A stretch of 64,000 nucleotides of DNA. Origin: Dendrobium chrysotoxum (Eukaryota > Streptophyta > Magnoliopsida > Asparagales > Orchidaceae). The stretch lies in assembly GCA_019925795.1 (NCBI GenBank), contig CM034309.1, positions 21,322,729 through 21,386,728 on the forward strand, read 5' to 3'. The translations under genes and the position numbers were made by a program. Below are positions 9,887 to 21,800 of this stretch, piece after piece; position 1 is the stretch's first letter; each line of letters starts with the position of its first letter. Below the pieces are notes generated by a model. That model did not search any database. It saw nothing but the letters and a program-made list of their open reading frames with translations, and was not told the DNA's origin.

Positions 9887-12800
9887 GTGAGTCGCTCATC
9901 TAATTATCATTCAGATCTGATTATAATGCTTTTGCAGATTAAGAAACTTCAGATGCATTTGCGTCAAGAGAAGAGTATGCGTTTGATGCTTGAGAGAGCA
10001 ATTGGTCGAGCATCTAGTACTTTATCTCCTGGTCACAGACATTTTACTACCCAGGTTTGATCAATTTGATATTCCTTTTTTGGACAGCCATTTTTGAAGC
10101 TTGTATTTTGTATATAAAGAGTTGCAACCTTAAATTTAACAAAGAGTAGTGTAAAATTACGATGATACTTGCTCAACTTAATCATAATATGCTGCACTTG
10201 TAATCTGAGCCGACAATTATCTTTGGTAAATCAAAACTGAATTCACCAAATATTTAGAGAGACCCAAAAAATCCAATATGCTGCAGTTGTCAATATTAAT
10301 ATTAAACTATACTTTACCATTTAAAAGAGAAGCAAACTGGTCCATCTCTGCACAACTATCCAGGCTATCCGGTCTATTAGCTAGATGTCCTATCAGCCGT
10401 CCAACATCCTATGTATGACATCTGATAGCTGATCTGGAAGAAGCTATATTTTTTCTCCTTTCCTTTTTTTTTTTTTTTTGAGAAGTTCTTTTCTTATTCA
10501 TATATCTGCCCGAGTTTTGCTAGTGCTGCATTTCCTCTGCTACCTAACTGTGTTCACTATCAACTTGGTGACATTGCATTTCTCATTCCAGTAAAAACTT
10601 CTTTTTTGTTCTTCCAATTTGTCATGATTGAATAAATTTGGCGTATCTACATTGTATGATAAGTCTGGCCATGATTTGAGCAAAGTCCTTGATCATGTCT
10701 TTGAAATTATTATGTTTTCTCCGATGGTTTTCTAGAGCTTCAATGTGCATTGCTTTGTGTCTACACTATGTTGAAACATTATAGTAACTGCTTAGACCTA
10801 CGTTTTTTAGCACATGATTCTTTTAACCGTTCATATTGGAGCACTTTGTGGTTTAACTTCCACGTTATTTGTTGCTTTTCTGTCAAGTTGCCTCCTGTAA
10901 TACATTTGTGAAAAATTGTTGACCCATATACCAAGAAACGCATAAAAAGAGGCAAAATTGGGTACTCGAGTGATGATCAACGGGCGCGACACGTCACTTA
11001 AATTCTTCGATCTGCGGACTGCGGTCGAAATAAACTTCTTTTTGGAGGGGACTGGCAAGTGATGGGATCTCCAGGAGGATTTTCTAAGATGTTGACCATC
11101 AGACTGGCTGTCATTGTGGACCTTCTTTGGGACCCACTTCAGATGGTTTTTATTAGAGGAGGCGGATCTCTAGGAGGCTGCACCAGATATCACGTCTGAG
11201 TGTATTCTTCTTTCTACTATTCTCTCTTCGAGAAGCCTCAATATGTAGACTTCCTTTCCTTTCCACCAGGACCTCTCAGCGGTAGATCCCTCAACACGTG
11301 GTTCAGGTGTCACAACCCGATGCTCACCATGTGGGGCTTGTCTTCATTCTCTCTTTTTCGCTACCACAACACATGACAGTTTTTCTTTGTTTGCCCCTAT
11401 AACGGGTGATTTCTAAAATTTCCTCTTCATTAGTCTCTTCTCCTTTGCCACCTTCAGTATTCTGTATACTTTGACTAACAACGTTTCAGTTTCTCTCCTT
11501 TGGGGAATTGGAGCTTGATGATGTTGCTCCAAAAATGACTGCTTCAGCTCACTAGTAGAGTTGTTCCTCTTCATCCATTTCAAATCTGAAAATTTGTTTC
11601 GGATAGGAAAACTCACTTCTGGCTCTTGGGCAGGTAGCGTGGAAGGATGGACTGGCAGTGCTTACCGAGCTCGTAGCTCTGTGTTCTTCTTCCTTCTCTG
11701 CCTCTTTGTCAACTTTCCTCCATATGAGGAAGCTTTAGCATTATGCTTTCCAAGTGTAGCAGGCTTGCTTGGTAAGACGGTGGTGTTAGTAGTCACCACA
11801 TAAAATTTTCCCTCGACTACAACCCTCTTCGTAACTGGGGTTCCTGGCTGAGATAGTCTTTCAAAGACGAAAATCCTCTTATTAGCAGTAGTTCGCGGTG
11901 TTGGCAGATGCGCACAACGTGTAGTGATTTCAGTAGAACGAGGCATTTTAGCAGGTACCTCAGTTTCTATGCCATATACAAGAATGACGGCAGCCTTTGT
12001 AGTAACTGCAGAGAATTTTAGTCCACCAAAATGGATGGTGGCTCCAATACTTCCGGTGTTGATAACAACATTAGCTAGCTGGATGCTAGCTCTTAGCCTC
12101 AGCTGGACGATAAAGGGGTGTTCTGCAGTTCCATTCTGCATAAATAAAAAAATGATTAGTAATCAGAATTTAATACATCATCCCATATTTTCAAAATGCA
12201 GAGACTATACAAAACAAAATAAAAGAAACAGGTAAGTCAAATAAATTTAAACCCTGCTTAGTGAATTTTCAATGAGTTTATTAAATGATCATTTTAGAAT
12301 ATTTAAAATTTTAGCCCATATTGATTTGCTGCTACTATAGCATACAGACGACTAGTCAAAGATGGAAAGAGAAACCATCCCCAGTAGAGTCGCCAGAAAT
12401 CTGTGGGCTAGTTTGAAGTCGGGCATGAGAACAGAGGCCGGGCAGCTCGACGGATTGGGATTGACGGGCTTGGATCTGGTGTGCGGACAAAATAGTGAGA
12501 GGGAGTTGCTGTTCTGGCTGTAAACGGTATCTAGTTGTGGGGTAGTTCGATTGCTGGAGGTGGAGTGGAGTTGGCACGACAGGGGGGTTCGGCTGTAGAT
12601 CGGGATGGACTGGGTCGGTAGGGTTAGGTGGAATAAAGGCAGTGATGGGAGTGAGAGATTGGAGTGGGATCGGGCTTGCTGGAGTCATGATTAACTATGA
12701 GGGAGGAGATCAGGCCGATTAAGCGTGGAAGGAACGGATCGGAACTGGGGCAGTCGAGTTCGACTTCAGTATATGGAGACCTGTCGGTTGTGGGATACCT

Positions 12801-15800
12801 GGAGGTGGTCGTGAAGTTGAAGAAGAGCGGAAGGCTCTACTTGTTCTCATTTTATTGACAAGAGTAGAGCTCGATCGAGGCGAGTCACAGGAATCGTGGG
12901 AAGGGATATGAGTGGCGCCGGACAAGCATTATTTGAGCAGGATTTCGGGGATTTGAGCATGTGTAAAATTCCTCAATTTGTGCATTGATTCGTGTGCCAA
13001 CATCATGTAATCCGTGCAGTCGTTGCCTTGAAATACTTGTCGTCGCCTCGAGATCCATGTCGATTTTCCCGCACGAGACTCGTTGGGCAAAATTACAGTC
13101 ATTTTTTGGTAATTTGGACGTTCTAAATGCAACGACAAAATCTGTTCTGCAATCAGACATCGTTTGGATAGTGTTGCGTAACATTTTTGGACATTGGTTG
13201 TCGATTTTGACCGTTTTCGCCCTATTTGACTGTGAGGGGCTCCCTAATAAGTAAATTCGACGCTCTGATTGCAACGACGCAATCTGTTTGACGATCAGAG
13301 GTTGTTTGACCACTTAAGTGAAGTGTCACGCCCGCCGATCGTCACTTGAGTCGCCGATTTTGCCTCTTTTTATGAGTTTCTTGGTATATGGGTCAACAAA
13401 AATTAACAACATAATGCATAGAATGTGATGCATTGTTTTCCTGGCTTTCTATAGTTATTGCAACATAACATGAACTGTGGTTGTAGCAATACTGGAATAC
13501 GTATATGCTGTAAGCTAATCTCTGTGATTTTGGGTAAGATGAATGTGCGTTTTTCTTAGGTCAACATTTCTAATTTTAGGCTCATGTACGTTTGAGCTTT
13601 TATAGAGCTAGAAATTCAAAGCATACTTTCATTGAAACTTTCTTTGTCCCTTTGATGATTCTTGGAAACACTTTATGTAGTCCTTAATTTGACTTTTTTA
13701 TTTGCAGAATGAAATATGTTGAGCTTGATGATTATCTTCAAGAACATAGCTTTCGATAGTTATCATAAATATGAAACAGCTAGAGTTTTCTTTAATTTTT
13801 ACAAGGGTGCTCTGAAAATAGGTAAACCAAAAAAGATTGTTTTCTTAAAAATTTGTTGAGGGATTGTGAAAGCTCTTGATGGTGTTGAAATTATTTATTC
13901 TCTTCCATATGTTCATTGTATGTTGATAATGTTATTTTTCTTAGCTGATTTTCTTTCCTTTAAGAATGTTTAGATTAAGGGCATTTAATTTCTTCTACGG
14001 GCATGGTTTTCTTCAGACAAGGGATCTTATTGCGGAGATTGAGTTGCTTGAAGAAGAGATATCTAATCGGGAACAGCATGTTCTTTTTTTGTATAGAAGT
14101 ATATTTGACCAATGTCTCAGTGCACCATCATCTAGGCAAAGTTCAGAAGTGGCTTCTCCTGCCCACCCAAAGAATGTTTCAAAAAAGCACCCAAGCATCA
14201 TATCAAGTACATTTTGTTCGTCCAAGAAATTTTCATTGCAACCTTTTCAGGTTTTGGCTTCTATTAAAGAATCTGGGAAAGGTTCAGTTTTGCCTAAGCG
14301 CAAGTTGAGACATGAAATGCCATTAAGCAGAAACACAAGCACTCCTGTTGAATGCAATGCTTCAGATCTTATGAAGGTATGAAGCAATCAATTCCTCTTC
14401 CTAATTTTTGTAATGATAGCATATTTCATATTTTATTAGTAATTGTCATCCAAAATCTGTTATGTAACTTAAACTATCGCAAAAGAGTAGATGGATATTG
14501 AAATATCCAGAGCTAAACGCACATTTCTGTGAAGGTCATGAACTGTTGCATTCATATTACACAGAACAAACCTGATGCTCAGTACCTGGCTAAAGATTGT
14601 GGCCTATGTTTATGGCATATTTCGACCATGCAAAAAATGTATTATAGATGCATGCCCTACAGAATGTAGTATCTATTTTTTTGTCTCAAATATTCAAACA
14701 TCTTAAATTAATTTTCATGATAAATATGTTATCAAATAAGAACAACAACAACATCAAGCCTTTATCCCACTACGTGGGGTCAGCCACATGAATCATTTTT
14801 TCTCCATCCTGTTAAGAGTTAAATTCTCATTTAAATCTAATAAAAGAATGCAATTTCTAATATTTTTAATTAAGTCTTTTTAGGTCTACCTCTACCTTTC
14901 TTGACATAGGACAAATCTAATACATCTACTCTCCTAACCAGATCATCAGAAAGCCGACGTTTTATGTGAACAAACCATCTAAGGCGACTCTCTCTAATCT
15001 TATTTACCATTGAAGCTACTCCAACCTTTCAACGTATATACTCATTTCGCATTTTGTCTCTAAGAGTGTAGCTAGTCATCCACCTGAGCATACTCATCCA
15101 CCTGAGCATCCTCATCTCTGCAACACTTAATTTTATGCTTCTCCTTTAATGGAGAACATTCTGTGCCATAAAGCATTGCAGATCTCACCACCATTTTATA
15201 GAATTTTTCCTTAAGTTTGAGGGATACTTTTTTTGTCACACAACAGCTTGATGCATTCTTCCACTTCAACCATCCAACTTAAATTCTACTAATAATATCC
15301 CAATCTATTTTATCATCACTTTAAACAATATATTTGAGATATATGAAATGTGTACTCTTATTAGTGGCTTGATAACCACAATCCCCCATTAAATATATTA
15401 CTACTAAAATTACACTCCATATATATAGTTTTAGATCTACTCAAATAAAAATCTTTAGACTCTATGATTGATCTCCATAATTCTAGTTTTCCATCAACTC
15501 TCTCTCCAGTCTTATCAACAAGAAGAATATCATCAGCAAAAATCATACTCCAGGGTACATCCTCTTGCAAATGTCTAGTAAGAACATCCAAAACAAAAGC
15601 AAAAAAATATGGTCTTAAAGTTGATCCTTAATGTAAGTTCTTAAACTCCCCAACCTTAAAATATGGCATGTTAAATATTTTTTATTTCATGATATTTGTG
15701 AGTTTTCTAAATGCTTAAGTGAAAGAATGGCTCAGAAGAATTTTGATTGGTCAAATTGTCTGAGTTGATAAAATCATATAAGCTATAATTGGTGTTGCAA

Positions 15801-18800
15801 ATTTCTGATTCTGATGTGCAATTTCTAATGAGCTTGTCCTTTTGTAATTTTTTCCTTCTATCGAACTAAGTTTTGGATACGCATTAAAACTTAAAACACG
15901 CCCACATGCTTAAGACGTACAGCTGCTTTTTGAATTGCTGAAAGGCACACATCAGTTTGCATTAATTGGCTCATGTGGGAGCTTGGCATTATGAAGGTAT
16001 TTCAGGCCTTGTTTGGTAATCTTCTTTCATGCTTTTGAGAAGCCATTTTATTCTTACCAATGAGCATGATCCTTCACCCTCAGAATTCTGGTAAAGTAAT
16101 GTAGGAGAGCCAGAAAACATCATTAGGATGTTGTCTCTAATCACTACGTAGACGTACACATTAAAACTAACAATGTGCTCATGCGAGCTTTAGTGACAAT
16201 GCATACAAAAAGAGAAGAATTGCACATTTTTCATGTTTATAATGTGCAGGAGTGCATAAACATAATCAACCCGATCATGTACTTTGCTCATAATCCAATT
16301 TGAAAATCAATGAGAGCTAAAGTAGACTTGATGAAGCAAGTAAAACATGTTATTAATCAATTTCAATGCATGCTTTTGCAGAAGACATGTAAATGTATTA
16401 TTTATTTTAATCATCTATGCCACCACAGAAGTTGCCAACTGGAAGGAAGAGTTGCATCGACCGCACTCTGAAAGATCATTTGTACCAATGTCCAAGCATA
16501 TTGTCTGAAGAACTTGTGAAATGCATGGCTGCTATATACTGTTGGATGCGCCGTGATGCTTCAGTAAAGCCAGAAAAAGTTCATTCTCCCTTTTTATCAA
16601 GATCATCAACCAAGGTTGTACTTTCAAGGCGGGGTGGTGCCGGAGATGGCCAAGAACCGTCCTCCCGATCTATGGTGGAGATATCTTCATTATCAATGGA
16701 CAAGAACCACTTATCAAGCGCTGCATATGCAGTTAGTAACTATAGGTTGCACGTGTTGTTTCTTTTGGTTCCATATTTTTCCACGCTGACAAAACTAACC
16801 TTGTGTTTTTTTAGTTCAGACTGCTGGTGGAACAGCTGGAGCGCGTGGATGTTAGTGCTCTAGAATGTGGTGCAAAATTGGCATTTTGGATCAATGTGTA
16901 CAATTCGCTCGTGATGCACGTAAGTTTTTCTGATTAAAAAGCACCAGCTTATGAGAAGTTGAGAAATTTTTTTTTTTTTGGGGGTTCATTTATTACGCTT
17001 TTGTGTGCAGGCATATTTAGCCTATGGAGTTTCCCATGGTTCCTTGAGAAGATTGGCTTTATTTCACAAGGTATTATTCTTCTTGTATATATTAATGTTC
17101 AAATGTTAATCATTGAATAATAAGCGTGGGGTTATTGTTTGCTTCTCTATGTTCACATTGAGGAATTCCTCCACCATTGAATTTTACCTCAGGTGAGTTT
17201 TCAATTTTGATTTTTCCTATGTGGTTTAACAAATTGTGATTGTCAACCAGCGCGATGAACTTGGGTTATGCAAAATACAAGTTAGATCTGATAAATAGTT
17301 GCAAAGTACTTAACATAAAAAAATTAAAAAAAATTAAAAAAACTAATAAAAAGAGTTTGTTAGTGTCCCTCTTGTTTCAAGCTACGTTAATTTCTTAGCA
17401 GTTTGTTATCATTAAACTATTTCGTGAGAAAATTTAAATTGAATTTATGTACGACTTAGATGACTTGGTTGCTATGTGAAAACTAATGTGCCACACAGCT
17501 CACCTTGGTCTATTGGTTAGGAGCTTAGGCTATCAACTAAGAGGTCATGGGTTCGAGTCTTGTATATGTGATGTGTGTGTGAGTCTTCTTTAATTGGCCT
17601 AAATGTCCCAAAAAATAAAAAAACTAATGTGCCTTGAGATGTGGCGGAGAAGAAGATGAAGAGAAGCGGTGCTCTTACTTCTAAGAGCTTCTGGGTTAGA
17701 GAGCAGGGGGGGCGTAGGGGGGCACGTGCCCCCCCTCCCCTTTAGGAGCCGACTCTTGTAGAAGAACAGAGATCACAAAGACTAATGAGAGCATAGATGT
17801 GCCTGCCAGTATCTGTGGCTTCCATAATCCAGCTCCAGTGACTCTATTTGACCTTCTGTTGTTTTGAATTTTATGATCCCTCGGACAGTAGAAATGCTAG
17901 TTGTGCTAAGCAGGTAAGACCATAAGGTGAATAATATGACTAAAAAACTGCCCAATTAATCTCTATCAAAGCGCATATTAAATTGAATTTGTGGATATTT
18001 TAGAGTGTATCTCATATGTGGGCATTATACTATAAATTTTCATGCTTTTGAGAATGTTTTTTTTAAATTAAGAATTTGTTTATGCTTGGAATTGATATGC
18101 TCTTGTGGTGTTTGATAAAATGCTTCTTTATCGAAATAATGACTAGATTCTTACTTTCTTGTCTAGATAATCAAATTTGACATAAATTTTATGGAGATGT
18201 ATTTTAAGAAGTTTTCAAAATCAAGCTTATCGATTACTTTAAGATAAGAAAAAAAAGAATGACGAATAGTAATAATAGAATCATCAAAAGATCTCGAAGT
18301 AAATTTAAAAAATCTTCTATCTGATCCTGATTTGCGAAATCCTATCAGTAAATATATTTCTAATATTCAATATCAAGTTTGAAGGTCGTACTTGCAAAGA
18401 GGTCCATGTTTACAATGCAATCCTGAATTTCTTAAAAAAAATTTTGGGCCCCCCCCTATAAGAAGTTTCTGGCTCCGCCATTGTTAGAGAGAACCACAAC
18501 CCACACTTCTGTAAGGAAATTGGTCTGCTAGCAAGGGGAGAGATTGATAGATTCTTTTTAGGAGATAGGTTTTCTTAAAAGAATTAGGTGGTGGGGGATG
18601 CAATTCACGCCATTTGTTTGTTGATTGCATCCATTGCCTTCTTAACTTGATCTTCCGGGCTTTCCGGGCTTCTCGGCCTTCAGTTAGGAATGAGAACTTG
18701 ATTGTGGGCATATTATGCTTCCTGGGACGCAAATGATTAATTGTCTTTGAGCTTCTGTAATTGTTCCGCTCAGCTGTCAAATACGAAGTACGCCAGATTT

Positions 18801-21800
18801 AGCGTGACTTCCTGGCTCGAGGCGATGGCTGCTCTTCTAATAGTTATACCTCAGAGTATGATAATATGCATTGAGGGTTTTTTTCTACTTCCTCATAAGC
18901 AGCTTTTCTACAACAATTTTTTGGGAAAACAGAAAAGTTCTACGATTTTTCATCTAAAAAAATATTGTTTTCTACTCTTCCTACCATGGCAGTCAGAAAG
19001 CTCGCTCAGATGGCGTGCGACTGATCTAAAAAAAGGTGGGTCAAATTTGCGAGCCTATATGGGCCATTTGGTTATTAAAATTTTAAACAAGCTCATCTAT
19101 AACCAAACAACCAGGCAATTATTTTAGTCCAGCGTACTTCCAATGTTGGGAATGGCGAGCAATGGTCTCAATTTTCATGTAGGTTAATCAAACATAAAAT
19201 TTCTGGTATTCTCCCAGTCCATTTATAGATATTTAAAACATGTTGATTGATCCAAATAAGTGGCACTTGGCATCCTGTAATTGCTGTACGGCATTAATTG
19301 ATGCTACAACTTTATATATGATAAATACTCTAAAACTTTGGCTATTTTACCTAGTGAAAATGCAAATCTGAAATTTAAATCTAAACATTTTAATTATTTA
19401 CAAACCGCCTAAATTTTTTAGTGTTGACCAACTGCCTGCTACATTTTGATCGTGGTAATTTTTAACTAATTGTATCATACTTTTCATCAACAACAACAAC
19501 ATCAAGCCTTTATCCCGCAACAGGAGGTCGGCTACATGAATACTTTTTCTCCATTGTGTTCAATTAAGAATCAAATTCTCATTTAAATCTAATGAAAAAA
19601 GGTCATTTCTAATACTTTCTAATCGAGTCTTTTTAGGTCTACCTCTACCTTTCTTAATATAGGCTGGATCCAATACATCCACTCTTCTAATGAGGTCATC
19701 GGAAGGCCGATGTTTTATGTGACCAAGCCATCTAAGGCGACTCTCTAATTTTATCTGCCACTAGAGCTACTCTAAAATTTTCACGTATATACTCGTTTTA
19801 TATTTTGTCTCTAAGTGTAAAGTCCCTCATCCATCTGAGCATTCTCATCTCTACAACTTAATTTTATGCTTCTCTTTTGATGGCCTACTATCATATGGCA
19901 CCCTCTTTTAGCAATGCTCCTCATTCTCCTCTCCATCAGGCGATGGTCGAGACTGTTGGATACTTCCAAGTAACTGCATCATAGAATTTCGATTTACTCA
20001 TTTCTCCCAACATATAATAATTTAGTTATGAAAAACTAATTTACAAAATAAGAAAAGTTATTTTTAAATGTTTTCAATCATCCCTTGCAACTGCACTATA
20101 TTATTATAGGCATTCTATTTCTTAAAGAGCGTCCTCTTTTAAGTTAACAGAATGTTCTTTATTGCATTAGGCGTGTCTCTACTCTATGAAAAATAAGATA
20201 TACAAAACAAATAGGTTTTTGTTTTTTGTAGGTTACCATCTCATGAAATTGCCATAACTTGAGTCTGTGCACCATTGTTGATGAAAATAAGAAAGCAAAT
20301 TTCTCCAGCATATTTCGCCGGGGAAATGACTGATTTAGTGTTAGAGTACCGTACTGTCATGAGTATGCACAAAGTGCAGTTACTATGATGAAATTGACGT
20401 AGTTTTCGTCATACTGTTTCTTCAATAATAACCTGAAAATGCTTTCTATGTTAGTCTGGTAGAAGATTCAGTATGCCTATAGTTTCCAATCTGTTCCACT
20501 GTGATTCTGAAGATTTTGTAATGCCCATTGACAAGAAGGCTTCTGATAGGAAATGCTAGCATATCTTGTATCAGCTAGATTATTTACTTCTAATTGGAAA
20601 TATGCATGCGATTCAACCATTTTTTTCCAAGATACTTTTTATCTTGCTAAGATTTATAAGCAACTAGGAGTGTTTTGGTTTCTCGATCAGCAAGATTTAC
20701 TGATAATCTTCTCTTGTTCTGCAGGCTGCATATAATATTGGTGGGCTCATCATCACTGCCAATTCAATAGAGCATTCCATACTTCATTGTCGGACACCTC
20801 GAGTTGGTCGTGTATGATTCGATATCTGATCTTTCCTTCATTAAATTGCCTACTAACTTCCTCTCCAAAAAGATTTTAGATCCTTGCATTTCACTTGTAC
20901 ATTGGATGGGAATTGATTATTAATATAATCAGTTAAAGAAACATGTGAAGAAATCTGATTTCATCTTTAGAGCATGTTAAAAAAAATCTCATGCTTCCAC
21001 TGAATTGGTGATTTAAGATTTAGATGTTTCAGGTATTGGAGATTTTCCAACCTCTTAAGATATATTCAATCATACATTTAAAAGTTTATAGCTGAAAGTT
21101 AATTAAATTTTACTTATAAATGTTTAATAAAGTTAAAAGTGATTGCTGATAACATCATTTGAAAATATTTATATCAATTGAATTGTATTTACATTCTATA
21201 AGCAATTTAGGCTTGAATGCATAAAATGTAAGTAGAGGGCTGAAGACCATTAACCATTTAGTAGTATTGTCTTTTACCTCCAAAGAGAAGAATTAAAGTT
21301 CGAATCTCAGTAATTTAAAAAAAAGACAGAGAGAAAGAAGGGGCTGTATCTTTGATTATTCGGATTTCATTTGTCAGTCTTTTTTTCTATGTTAGTAATA
21401 TCTACATAGAAAATGAGTCAGATGTTAGTTCTGCTATTTTCCTGTTAATTTGCTGGGTTGGCTTCCTTACATCTGTTTGGATTAAAAAATTTTTGAAATT
21501 TTGCGTAAGCCAAATTTCTACATGATGGCATTATAAAATACGATGGCATCATTTTAATTGAACAGTTATTCATGTGAGGTGATTTGAATCTCTGGCTGCC
21601 ATGAGGAAGAATACTACATTACACAAGAGATGCACTTTATCTGCTCACACTCCATTCTTCTCATGCGGCTTATTTGGTTACATGTTAGAAGAAATGCTAG
21701 TGAGAACTGGATTACTTCAGCTATTTGGTTGGTAAGGGAAGTGGGAAGCAACTTTCTCCTGTGAAAATGAATAGCAATTCTTAGGAGCTATTTGGTTGAC

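Larger units (their letters stand above)
10917..13398 (-). mobile_element. Gypsy-type retroelement with inverted LTR termini (2.48 kb)
   Basis: On the minus strand the element starts at 13398 with TGTTGACCC and a ~1-kb LTR homologous to the LTR start at 2822. A primer-binding site and gag-region coding fragments follow. Instead of a second LTR in the same direction, the left end (10917-11001) is an 85-bp inverted copy of the LTR start, 75 of 85 positions matching. The element is flanked by AAAAT on both sides (10912-10916 and 13399-13403), a 5-bp duplication of the size made by LTR-retroelement integrase. RT and integrase are absent. It sits in an intron of the DUF547 gene, antisense to it. 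Alternative readings: a deletion/inversion derivative of a longer element, or a chance AAAAT match in A-rich DNA. Confidence 0.75.
12402..13398 (-). repeat. LTR of the inverted-terminus element (minus strand)
   Basis: Starts TGTTGACCC at 13398 and ends ...GCCCACA at 12402, giving TGT/ACA termini and 997 bp. The primer-binding site follows after six bases. The first ~250 bp are collinear with the LTR at 2822. It contains a hairpin around an AATAAA signal (12834-12870). Confidence 0.65.

Noticed and set aside
10917..13398. Mutator-like DNA transposon because of the long inverted termini
   Set aside because: No 9-bp target duplication; termini are TG/CA type and match an LTR start; interior has a primer-binding site and gag text.
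17493..17621. A tRNA gene
   Set aside because: Only A- and B-box-like parts are present, no cloverleaf, and direct repeats plus an A-rich tail identify a SINE.
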